Shown here: positions 57,534 to 64,000 of the stretch, piece by piece
Layout of the letters: every line of letters starts with the position of its first letter
Numbering within the stretch: the stretch's first letter is position 1
Source of the DNA: Pseudoclavibacter sp. AY1F1
GTDB taxonomy: Bacteria; Actinomycetota; Actinomycetes; Actinomycetales; Microbacteriaceae
NCBI RefSeq assembly: GCF_002931075.1
Contig: NZ_PSTQ01000001.1
Coordinates: 310,001 to 374,000 of the forward strand
Direction of reading: 5' to 3'
DNA: 64,000 nt
Translations under genes and position numbers: made by a program
The notes under the pieces: model-generated
Seen by the model: the letters and a program-made list of their open reading frames with translations, nothing else
Told to the model about the DNA's origin: nothing
Database searches by the model: none

Positions 57534-60500
57534 GCGGAGCTGACGCCACGCGTCCGCTCTGCTGACGCGGCTGCGCTGGCCGCGCTCGACGTCGCCATGA
57601 GCTGTGCGACCTCCAAGAGGTCCCACGCCATGTCGCCCGTCACGGAGATACCTCTGGCACCCGACCTGCGCGTCGTACCTCGCACGAGCATGTAGTGCGT
57701 GCGGAACACGCGATTGCCTGCGCGCTCCTGGGCGTCGTGGAAGAACACGGTCTGCGAGAGGCCCGTGCTGTCGTCGAGGGAGACGAACACCGTGCGGCGT
57801 CCGCCGCGCATGGGTGGCGTGTTGGTTGCGCGCCGGACTCCGGCGATGAGCACCTCTGTGCCGCCGGGCAGGTCGATGAGGGTGCTCGCTGGAACCACGC
57901 CGAGCTGCCGGAAGAGCGGGAAGAAGCGCTCCATCTGGTGGCGGCTCACGCCGAGGCCAAGCTCCTGCAGCTCGAGATCGGTCTGCGTCTTGCCGTGCAG
58001 GTCCATCGCGGTCACACCGCGCAGCTGGGGCACGGGGAGCGCAAACGCGAATGCCTGCTGGTGCTCTGGCACCCGTGTGGGGGTGCTCGTGAGTGAGCGG
58101 ATGAACGCGAGCAACTCGTGCCGCCTGCGCGGTTCGTAGTCGATGAACGCATCGAGCGCCCCGACCCTCGCGAGGGAGTCCAGGGTGCTGCGTCGCGGCC
58201 GCACTCTGGCCCTGAAGTCGGCGAGCGAGTCGAACGGCTGGTGCTCCGCGACCCGGTCGCGTTCCGCCGAGGACATGCCGCGCACATCCGCGAGGGACAT
58301 GCGCACCCCGTCTCGTCCGTCAGGGAGCGGCTCGACCGTGTACTCGAGGCCCGAGCGCTGCACGTCGATCTGCAGGAACGGGATGCCGAGGTGCCTGGCT
58401 TCGGCGACGATGAGGTCTTTGCCCCACATGCCGGGGTCGTGGGTGAGGAGTCCCGCCCAGAAGTGCGAGGCGCGGTGGGTCTTGAGCCAGGCGCTCTGGA
58501 AGGTGGGCAGGGCGAACGCCGCGCCGTGGGCCTTCGCGAAGCCGAAGCTGCCGAAGCCGGCGAGCACTTTCCAGGATCGCTCGATGATGTCGGGCGGGAA
58601 CCCGCGCTCGGCGGCCTTGCCTCGCACCAGCTCCTCGATGCGTGGCACGAGCTCTGGCTTCGCAAGCCACCGCCGGTACACGTCGGCCAGCTCGAGGCCG
58701 CACCCGGTGAGCTCGTCGAAGATGCGCATGACCTGCTCGTGGAAGACGACGACGCCTTTCGTCTCGAGCAGGATGGGCTTGAGCCTCGGATGGATGTAGT
58801 CCGGCATGACCTCGCCGTGGCGCGCTCTGAGGAAATGGAGGGGCATGTTGTTCTGCATGGGGCCGGGCCGGAACAGGGAGATGTCGATGATGAGGTCGTT
58901 GAACACCTTCGGCTGCAGCTTCCCGACGAGCTCCATCTGGCCGGGGCTCTCGACCTGGAAGATGCCGAGGGTCTTCGTCGAGCGGATGGTCTCGTAGGTC
59001 GCCTCGTCGTCGAGGGGCAGCGCGTCGAGGTCGAGCTCCTCGCCGCGGGTGCGTTTGAGCTCCTTCACGGCGTGGGCCATGGCGCTCTGCATGCGTACAC
59101 CGAGGATGTCGAGCTTGATGAGGCCCATCGGGTCCATATCGTGCTTGTCGAACTGGCTCATGGGCAGGCCGATGCCCGACATCTGCACGGGAGTACGGTC
59201 GAGCAGGGAGATGTCGGAGAGGATGACGCCGCACGGGTGCACGGAGATGTGCCTCGGCAGGGAGTCGAGCCGCTCCGTCGCCTCGACGAGCACGTCGAGC
59301 TGGCGCGAGCGGCGCACCTCCTCGGCGAACTCCCGAAGCTCGGGCTTCTCAGCGAGGGCCTGCCGGAACCGCTTCGCGGAGAAGCGCCACAGCTCCTTGG
59401 CGATGCGGTCGACCTCGCCGTCCGCGAGCCCGAGCGCGAGGCCCGCGTCGCGCACGGCGCCCCTTGAGCCGTACGTGTTGACCATCGACATGAGCGTGAC
59501 CCGCTCGCCGCCGAACTCGTCGAAGATGCGGTGGTACACGCGGTGGCGTTCTGCGCTCTCGACGTCGAGGTCGATGTCTGGCAGCGTGCGTCGCTCGTCG
59601 GAGAGGAAACGCTCCCAGATGAGCCCGAGGGAGACGGGTTCGACGTGGCTCGTGTACAGGAGGTAGTTGAGCAGCGAGCCGACCCCTGACCCCCTGGCCT
59701 GCACCCGAACACCCATGTCCTTGATGAGCTCGACGACATGCGAGACGGTGAGGAAGTACGGGGCGAAGCCCAGCTTGCGCACGGTCTTGAGCTCGTGCGC
59801 GAGGCGGTCGTGCAGCTCGCGCTCGTGGGCGGTGGAGACGCCGGGGTAGCGGGCGGGGATCGCGGCCTCCGCCTTCGCCCGCAGCACCTCGAACGGGTCG
59901 TCGTGGATGCCGAAGCGCGTGACCTCCGGCATGCGCGGGGTGCCGATCCCCGCATCCCGTTCGAGGTCGATGACGCAGGCGTCGGCGAGCGCCCTCGTCT
60001 GAGTGAGCAGTTCGTCGGCTGCCGAGGCGTCGTGCCCGCCCGCATCCACGACCATGCGGGCGACCTGCCGCATGAGGCTCGCCGGTTTGAGCCACGCCTG
60101 CGCCGTCGGGGCCAGCTCGATGTCGTCGAGCGCTCGCCGTGCTCGGACGGCGTCGGCGATGTCGACGGTCGCGGCCTCTTCCGGCGAGGCGTAGCGGACC
60201 GCGTTCGTGAGCACAGCCCGCAGCCCGCACTCCGTGGCCAGCCCCAACATTCGAGTGGCCGCCGTGACGGAACCGGGGGTGCCTGGCTCGGCAAGGTGGC
60301 AGACGACCTCCACGACGAGCGAGCAGCGGGGGATTCCACGCAGCCACGTGTGCAACCGCTCTCGCGCCAGGCCGAGCTGGGCCGCGGAGGCTGCCGTGCC
60401 GACGTCGCTTGTCGGGCCGAGCAGGACGGTCAGTCTCGTGGCACCATCGTCGGTCGTCGCGAGCTGAGCCAGCCTGGGAAGCGGGATGCTCGGCTCGTGG

Positions 60501-60841
60501 ATGCCCGTCGGGGCGCTCGCGGTGGTCTCGTGGGCTGCTGACACGGCCCGGCAGAGCGCCGCGTATCCGGAACCGTTGTCACCGCCTGCCGCGAGCACGA
60601 CGACTCGTCCGAGGGGCTCGCCCCGCTCGTCGTGCACGGCGAGCTCGCTGCCGAGCACGGCCCGCAGCTTCGCGTCTCTACAGGCGAGGAGGTGCTTGAC
60701 GGCGCCGGAGATGCCGTCGCGGTCAGTGAGCGCGATCGTGTCGAGTCCCCGCTCGACGGCAGCCTGGGCGAGTACCTCGGGTGGGGAGACGGCGTAGTGC
60801 GCGCTGAAACCTGACGAGACGTGCAGGTGCGGGAAGCTCAT
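57452..60841 (-). CDS. dnaE2: Error-prone DNA polymerase DnaE2 (ImuC)
   Basis: A 1129-residue C-family DNA polymerase of the damage-inducible DnaE2 type, used in translesion synthesis and induced mutagenesis. The N-terminal PHP domain starts 'FPHLHVSSGFSAHY' and has 'IALTDRDGISGAV', the DnaE2 pattern. The catalytic Asp pair is in LPDIDLDVES, with a third Asp in 'LIKLDILGVRM'. The C-terminal OB-fold is present, followed by a 45-residue Ala/Ser/Arg tail overlapping the GNAT gene. The start is ATG 60841, 7 bases after the DUF6504 stop, so they are co-transcribed. ImuA and ImuB are not nearby. Confidence 0.95.
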   Translation of the reverse strand: MSFPHLHVSSGFSAHYAVSPPEVLAQAAVERGLDTIALTDRDGISGAVKHLLACRDAKLRAVLGSELAVHDERGEPLGRVVVLAAGGDNGSGYAALCRAVSAAHETTASAPTGIHEPSIPLPRLAQLATTDDGATRLTVLLGPTSDVGTAASAAQLGLARERLHTWLRGIPRCSLVVEVVCHLAEPGTPGSVTAATRMLGLATECGLRAVLTNAVRYASPEEAATVDIADAVRARRALDDIELAPTAQAWLKPASLMRQVARMVVDAGGHDASAADELLTQTRALADACVIDLERDAGIGTPRMPEVTRFGIHDDPFEVLRAKAEAAIPARYPGVSTAHERELHDRLAHELKTVRKLGFAPYFLTVSHVVELIKDMGVRVQARGSGVGSLLNYLLYTSHVEPVSLGLIWERFLSDERRTLPDIDLDVESAERHRVYHRIFDEFGGERVTLMSMVNTYGSRGAVRDAGLALGLADGEVDRIAKELWRFSAKRFRQALAEKPELREFAEEVRRSRQLDVLVEATERLDSLPRHISVHPCGVILSDISLLDRTPVQMSGIGLPMSQFDKHDMDPMGLIKLDILGVRMQSAMAHAVKELKRTRGEELDLDALPLDDEATYETIRSTKTLGIFQVESPGQMELVGKLQPKVFNDLIIDISLFRPGPMQNNMPLHFLRARHGEVMPDYIHPRLKPILLETKGVVVFHEQVMRIFDELTGCGLELADVYRRWLAKPELVPRIEELVRGKAAERGFPPDIIERSWKVLAGFGSFGFAKAHGAAFALPTFQSAWLKTHRASHFWAGLLTHDPGMWGKDLIVAEARHLGIPFLQIDVQRSGLEYTVEPLPDGRDGVRMSLADVRGMSSAERDRVAEHQPFDSLADFRARVRPRRSTLDSLARVGALDAFIDYEPRRRHELLAFIRSLTSTPTRVPEHQQAFAFALPVPQLRGVTAMDLHGKTQTDLELQELGLGVSRHQMERFFPLFRQLGVVPASTLIDLPGGTEVLIAGVRRATNTPPMRGGRRTVFVSLDDSTGLSQTVFFHDAQERAGNRVFRTHYMLVRGTTRRSGARGISVTGDMAWDLLEVAQLMATSSAASAAASAERTRGVSSAQTRSSAVVLESSERATSEKPRRLARA

Positions 60842-60848
60842 CGCCTGC

Positions 60849-61133
60849 TCACTCCCAGCTCAGGGACAGCTGCCAGCCGTCTGAGGCGTGGCACAGGTCG
60901 TAGAGGTGCTCGTTGTGCTGCTCGGGTGAGCCGTCGCGAACGGCGGTGACGCGCCAGAGCTCCTGATCGATGCGCTTGGAGGGGGAGCCTCCGTGCCACC
61001 ACGGCGGGAGCCTGCGGAAGTACGCCTGGGGCTGGCCCGTGACGGTATAGAGGAAGCGCTGCCACACGAAGGAGACCGGCTGCCCGTCCGGGCTGAAGGC
61101 GACATCGATGGTGTCGTCGATGACGGTTGGCAT
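60849..61133 (-). CDS. DUF6504 small protein, dnaE2 partner
   Basis: A 94-residue protein, starting ATG 61133 (MPTVIDDTIDVAF) with AAGGAGGAG just upstream, a very strong ribosome site. The sequence 'PVSFVWQRFLYTV', 'YFRRLPPWWHGG' and 'ELWRVTAV' is the DUF6504 pattern, which I remember as a neighbour of the DnaE2/ImuB cassette in Actinobacteria. It ends 7 bases before the dnaE2 start. Its conserved Trp/Arg-rich surface suggests a protein- or DNA-binding accessory factor of the mutasome; this is an inference. A LexA-like palindrome lies upstream. Confidence 0.85.
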   Translation of the reverse strand: MPTVIDDTIDVAFSPDGQPVSFVWQRFLYTVTGQPQAYFRRLPPWWHGGSPSKRIDQELWRVTAVRDGSPEQHNEHLYDLCHASDGWQLSLSWE

Positions 61134-61151
61134 GGCTCCTCCTTCACGTAA

Positions 61152-61167
61152 TCGAATCTGTATTCGA
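61152..61167. promoter_or_regulatory. LexA/SOS-like box before DUF6504-dnaE2
   Basis: TCGAAT-CTGT-ATTCGA: a 16-base palindrome with a 4-base centre. The actinobacterial SOS box is TCGAAC-N4-GTTCGA; here both half-sites carry the same compensating change. It lies 19 bases before the ATG of DUF6504 on the minus strand, where LexA would block transcription. Confidence 0.72.
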
Positions 61168-61256
61168 ACGTGAACCAAGCGTAAATCGCACCACCGACAG
61201 TGGCAACCGCAAGTCTCAGTCAGAGGGTGAGGGTGTGACGAGCGGAGCCAAGCAGC

Positions 61257-62000
61257 TCACGAGCTCGCAGCGCCGACAGGCGCCATGAGCTGCGCCCCCG
61301 TGCTCGACACCCGACCAACTTCGGGCCCGACCTCGTGCATGACCAGCGTCGAGGCGAACTCGACCCCCGCCTGGCTCGCCTCGTCGAGCAGCCCCTGCGT
61401 GCCGACCACCGACTGGTCCAGCCACTGGTCCCACAGCGCTCGCGGCAGCATGAGGGGCATACGGTCGTGGATGCCCGCCAGTTCACCCGTGGACCCCCGC
61501 GTGAGGATCGTCGTCGACAGCACCCACCTGGACGGGTCGTCGGCAGGCTTCATCGGGTCAGCCCACCACGAGTACAGGCCAGCAAACGCGATGAGGTCAA
61601 CGTCCCGTTCCGGGCGGATGAAGAACGGCGTCTTCGAACCCGCCTTCGTGCCATCCGCCGTCTTGCGCCACTCGTAATAGCCGACAGCAGGCACGATCGC
61701 GCGCCGTTGCTTCACCGGCCCCCGGAACGTCGGCTTCTCCAGCACCGTCTCGATGCGCGCGTTGAACGCCTTCGAGGAGAAGCTCGGATTCTTCGCGAAC
61801 GGGGGAAGCAGGCCCCACCTCGCGCGCTCGATGCGGCGCACCGCATCCCCTCCGCCCTTCGGCTCCGGCTCCACGACAACGGGCACCGGATCCGTCGGCG
61901 GGGTGTTGTAGGAGGGCTCAGGCAGATCGGCGCCGAGCGCCTCGATATCGAAGAGCGCCTCGACATGCTCAACAGCTGGGGTGACGTAGCGACCGCACAT
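61257..62000 (-). CDS. HMCES/YedK-like SRAP protein (abasic-site DNA-protein crosslinker)
   Basis: A 247-residue SRAP-domain protein. HMCES/YedK proteins bind abasic sites in single-stranded DNA and form a protective thiazolidine crosslink through Cys2. All key residues are present: Cys2 (MCGRYVTP), Asn80-x-Arg82-x-Glu84 in FNARIET, Glu110 in VGYYEWRK, and His178 in GIHDRMPLML. It starts at ATG 62000, so after Met removal Cys2 is the N-terminus; TAGCGT lies 6 bases upstream. The C-terminal 30 residues are less conserved. It lies next to DUF6504-dnaE2 on the same strand, with the LexA-like box between. Confidence 0.95.
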   Translation of the reverse strand: MCGRYVTPAVEHVEALFDIEALGADLPEPSYNTPPTDPVPVVVEPEPKGGGDAVRRIERARWGLLPPFAKNPSFSSKAFNARIETVLEKPTFRGPVKQRRAIVPAVGYYEWRKTADGTKAGSKTPFFIRPERDVDLIAFAGLYSWWADPMKPADDPSRWVLSTTILTRGSTGELAGIHDRMPLMLPRALWDQWLDQSVVGTQGLLDEASQAGVEFASTLVMHEVGPEVGRVSSTGAQLMAPVGAASS

Positions 62001-62006
62001 GCCCCA

Positions 62007-62012
62007 ACGCTA
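62007..62012 (-). promoter_or_regulatory. -10 box TAGCGT, leaderless type, for the SRAP gene
   Basis: On the minus strand TAGCGT is followed by 6 bases and ATG 62000. This start is fixed independently by the need for Cys2. Confidence 0.65.
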
Positions 62013-62057
62013 CGACGCGAGAGGTCACGGCGCGCTCTCCAAGCTTCGGATTCTCTG

Positions 62058-62063
62058 TACGCT
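62058..62063 (+). promoter_or_regulatory. -10 box TACGCT, leaderless type, for the aminotransferase
   Basis: TACGCT is followed by 6 bases and ATG 62070; the 6-base spacer holds GGAG but too close to serve as a ribosome site. Confidence 0.6.
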
Positions 62064-62069
62064 CGGAGC

Positions 62070-63137
62070 ATGGTCAAGCAGCGCAGTGCCCTCGAGCGCA
62101 TCCCCGCGTACAAGCAGGGCGCCATGCCCAGCACCAGCGACGTCGTGAAGCTCTCCTCCAACGAGAACCCCTTCCCGCCACTCGCCTCGGTGCGGGAGGC
62201 GGTCGCTGCCGAGCTCGAGCGCATCCACCTCTACCCGTCGATGGCCGCCCCCGAGCTCACCGCGCGCATCGCGGAGCTGCAGGGTGTCGAGCCGGAGAAC
62301 ATCGTCTTCGGTGCGGGCTCCGTGGAAGTCGCGACGCAGCTCGTGCAGGCGAGCGCCGGGGAGGGCGACGAGGTCATGTTCGCCTGGCGCAGCTTCGAGG
62401 CGTACCCGATCATCGCGATCGGAGCAGGCGCCACCCCCGTGCAGGTGCCCCTCACCGCCGACGAGCGCCACGACCTCGACGCAATGGCCGACGCCATCAC
62501 CGACCAAACCGCCATCATCTTCGTCTGCAACCCCAACAATCCAACTGGCGCGACCCTGACCCACGCCGAGGTGCGCGCATTCCTGGGTCGCGTCCCAGAC
62601 GACGTGCTGGTCGTCATCGACGAGGCCTACGAGCACTTCAACAGGCACGCGGACACCGCCATCGGCATCGACCTGTACCGCGAGTTCCCCAACGTCGCCG
62701 TCCTGCACACCTTCTCTAAGGCCTACGGCCTCGCAGGCCTGCGCATTGGCTACGCCGTCGCCCAGGCAGACGTCGCCGCGAACCTCCGCAAGGTCGCCGT
62801 CCCCTTCGCCGTCTCCGCCCTCGCCCAGACCGCCGCCGTCGCCTCACTCGACGCCGAAGCCGAGCTCGCCACCCGAATCGACGACATCGTCAGCGAACGC
62901 GCCCACGTCACGGCAGAACTCCGAGCGCAAGGCTGGGACGTCAAAGACTCGCAGGCCAACTTCGTCTGGCTCCGGCTCGGCGACGACACCCAGCGCGTCG
63001 ACGCGGCGCTCACCGAGGCCGGCGTGCTCGCACGGGCATTCCCCGGCGAAGGCATCCGCATCACCATCGGCGCACCAGAAGCCAACCGCCGCGCACTCGC
63101 CGCGCTCGCGGGAGCACAAATGGAGGCACGACGATGA
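62070..63137 (+). CDS. hisC: Histidinol-phosphate/aromatic aminotransferase (HisC/Pat family)
   Basis: A 355-residue fold-type I PLP aminotransferase. The PLP lysine is Lys217 in HTFSKAYGLAG. The family motifs 'LSSNENPFPP' (start), 'VFVCNPNNPTGA'-like segment (IFVCNPNNPTG) and 'VVIDEAYEHF' are present, with the late arginine in 'EGIRITIGAPEANR'. The sequence is close to the actinobacterial Pat (phenylalanine aminotransferase) branch; without the his operon next to it, it may be Pat rather than HisC. The start is ATG 62070. Its stop overlaps the next ATG (ATGA), so it is coupled to the GNAT-AAA+ gene. Confidence 0.9.
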   Translation: MVKQRSALERIPAYKQGAMPSTSDVVKLSSNENPFPPLASVREAVAAELERIHLYPSMAAPELTARIAELQGVEPENIVFGAGSVEVATQLVQASAGEGDEVMFAWRSFEAYPIIAIGAGATPVQVPLTADERHDLDAMADAITDQTAIIFVCNPNNPTGATLTHAEVRAFLGRVPDDVLVVIDEAYEHFNRHADTAIGIDLYREFPNVAVLHTFSKAYGLAGLRIGYAVAQADVAANLRKVAVPFAVSALAQTAAVASLDAEAELATRIDDIVSERAHVTAELRAQGWDVKDSQANFVWLRLGDDTQRVDAALTEAGVLARAFPGEGIRITIGAPEANRRALAALAGAQMEARR

Positions 63138-64000
63138 GCACCTGGCGCATTCGAGATTTCCAGCCGACGGACATGGATGCTCTGCTCCGCCTCTGGGAGC
63201 AGCACCGCAGCTCCGGAACCGAGCCCGTGTACGGACTCAGCGAGGTCATCGCGTCGACGCGAAAGGACACCGCCGTCGTCGCCGTCGCGGGGGAGAAGAT
63301 CGTCGGTGTCGCTGTGGCTCGAGCGGCCCACGACCAGGGCTGGATCGTGTTCTTCGCGACGGATGACGAATGGCGCAGGCGCGGGATCGGCGGGGCGCTG
63401 CTCGCCTCTCTCGAGCAGCGCATGGCCCAGCACGGCCTCCAGAAGCTCACGATCCTCGTGCCGGACGAGCAGACGCAGGTCGGCGCGCTCACGAAGGCTG
63501 GCTTCGCTGACAAGCGGCACCTGCGCTACTTCGAGCGGGAGATCCGCGTCAAGCAGCAGGAGATGGTCGCGCTGCGGGAGCTCGGCGGACGTATTCTGCC
63601 CTCGGACCGCTGGGACGCGATCGGCGGCATGCAGCACGAGAAGGACGTGCTCGAGCGGCGCCTCGTGCTGCCGCTCAGCGACCCGGACCTCGCGGAGGAG
63701 TACGGCGTCGTACCGCCACGCGCGATCGTGCTCTTCGGCCCTCCTGGCACGGGCAAGACGACCTTCGCGAAGGGCATCGCCTCTCGCCTCGGCTGGCCGT
63801 TTGTCGAGGTCTTCCCGTCGCGCCTCTCCGCGTCGCCGCGCGGGCTCGCCGGTGAGCTTCGTGAAACCTTCGAGCAGGTCGAGTCGCTTGAGCACGCCGT
63901 CGTGTTCATCGACGAGGTTGAGGAGATCGCGTCGCACCGAGGTGGAGAGCCGCCGTCGCCTACGCAGGGCGTCACGAACGAACTCCTGAAGATCATCCCG
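63134..64000 (+). CDS. GNAT acetyltransferase fused to AAA+ ATPase (3' end outside window)
   Basis: The first 289 residues of a protein that runs off the window. Residues of about 1-135 form a GNAT acetyltransferase domain, with acetyl-CoA motif RRRGIGGALL (81-90) and 'ALTKAGFADKRHLRYFERE' closing it. After a linker (about 140-165) an AAA+ ATPase begins: Walker A FGPPGTGKTT (Lys208) and Walker B VVFIDEVEE (Asp260-Glu261), in the Cdc48/FtsH-like class with a GGMQHEK segment before it. GNAT and AAA+ in one chain is rare. ATG 63134 overlaps the aminotransferase stop, so the two are co-translated. Function unknown. Confidence 0.88.
   Translation, partial: MSTWRIRDFQPTDMDALLRLWEQHRSSGTEPVYGLSEVIASTRKDTAVVAVAGEKIVGVAVARAAHDQGWIVFFATDDEWRRRGIGGALLASLEQRMAQHGLQKLTILVPDEQTQVGALTKAGFADKRHLRYFEREIRVKQQEMVALRELGGRILPSDRWDAIGGMQHEKDVLERRLVLPLSDPDLAEEYGVVPPRAIVLFGPPGTGKTTFAKGIASRLGWPFVEVFPSRLSASPRGLAGELRETFEQVESLEHAVVFIDEVEEIASHRGGEPPSPTQGVTNELLKIIP

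Noticed and set aside
1-64000. CRISPR arrays, insertion sequences or prophage
   Set aside because: No regularly spaced direct repeats, transposase or integrase motifs, or phage structural genes were seen; composition looks even.

Overview
The window is 64 kb of high-GC DNA from an actinobacterium, most likely of the Microbacteriaceae or a close relative. The evidence is the many GTG starts, GTGA/ATGA gene overlaps, actinobacterial marker families (DUF3107, DUF3117, DUF2342, UPF0182, the actinobacterial DapD, AdnAB, dnaE2 with DUF6504), and frequent TANNNT boxes placed so that the mRNA would begin at the start codon. It reads as core chromosome: no insertion sequence, prophage or CRISPR array was seen. 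From memory, the order typA..fdxA-dapC..dapD/dapE..DUF3117..O-methyltransferase-tatB-mrp-DUF1003-CBS protein, and the order DEAD helicase..DUF3107..adnA-adnB-nudC-uvrD2..DUF2342-PDZ protease-UPF0182, resemble two conserved Mycobacterium tuberculosis neighbourhoods. I could not check this.

Layout. 1-4.8 kb: end of an MFS permease, a Rieske lipoprotein/malQ/lipoprotein operon, and a CPBP membrane protease. 4.9-12.3 kb: a peptide-type ABC importer (binding lipoprotein, two permeases, a fused double ATPase) interrupted by an antisense PH-domain gene. 12.4-18 kb: typA, a membrane protein, ferredoxin, dapC and gltA. 17.9-22.2 kb: divergent dapD/dapE, a PIG-V-like membrane glycosyltransferase and a lipoprotein. 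22.3-30.1 kb: sodA, DUF3117, an O-methyltransferase, tatB, mrp-DUF1003-CBS/MgtE_N, a YflT-like stress protein and an aminopeptidase P. 30.2-35.4 kb: a membrane-anchored EEP phosphoesterase, a PHP phosphoesterase, a DEAD RNA helicase, a ferritin-like protein and small proteins. 35.6-46.2 kb: DNA-repair block adnA-adnB, a kinase-fold protein, a NudC-like hydrolase and a UvrD helicase. 46-52.9 kb: a cyclodehydratase-like protein, DUF2342, a PDZ/Lon-like protease and UPF0182. 53.3 kb: initiator tRNA. 53.6-56.8 kb: DUF817 and a two-component system. 56.9-64 kb: an acetyltransferase, SOS-type dnaE2 with DUF6504, an HMCES-like SRAP protein, a hisC-type aminotransferase and a GNAT-AAA+ fusion cut by the window end.

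Themes. Lysine/peptidoglycan precursor genes (dapC, dapD, dapE) are grouped. Two DNA-damage modules are present: AdnAB/UvrD at 35-46 kb, and dnaE2 plus SRAP at 57-62 kb with a LexA-like palindrome between them. Several proteins look catalytically remodelled: a kinase fold without its catalytic Asp, a NudC without zinc cysteines, an O-methyltransferase without the usual Asp-Ala-Asp metal site, and an AdnA with an unusual motif II. The most original items are the GNAT-AAA+ fusion, the SOS/lesion-tolerance group, the leaderless-promoter pattern and the structured region before the initiator tRNA.
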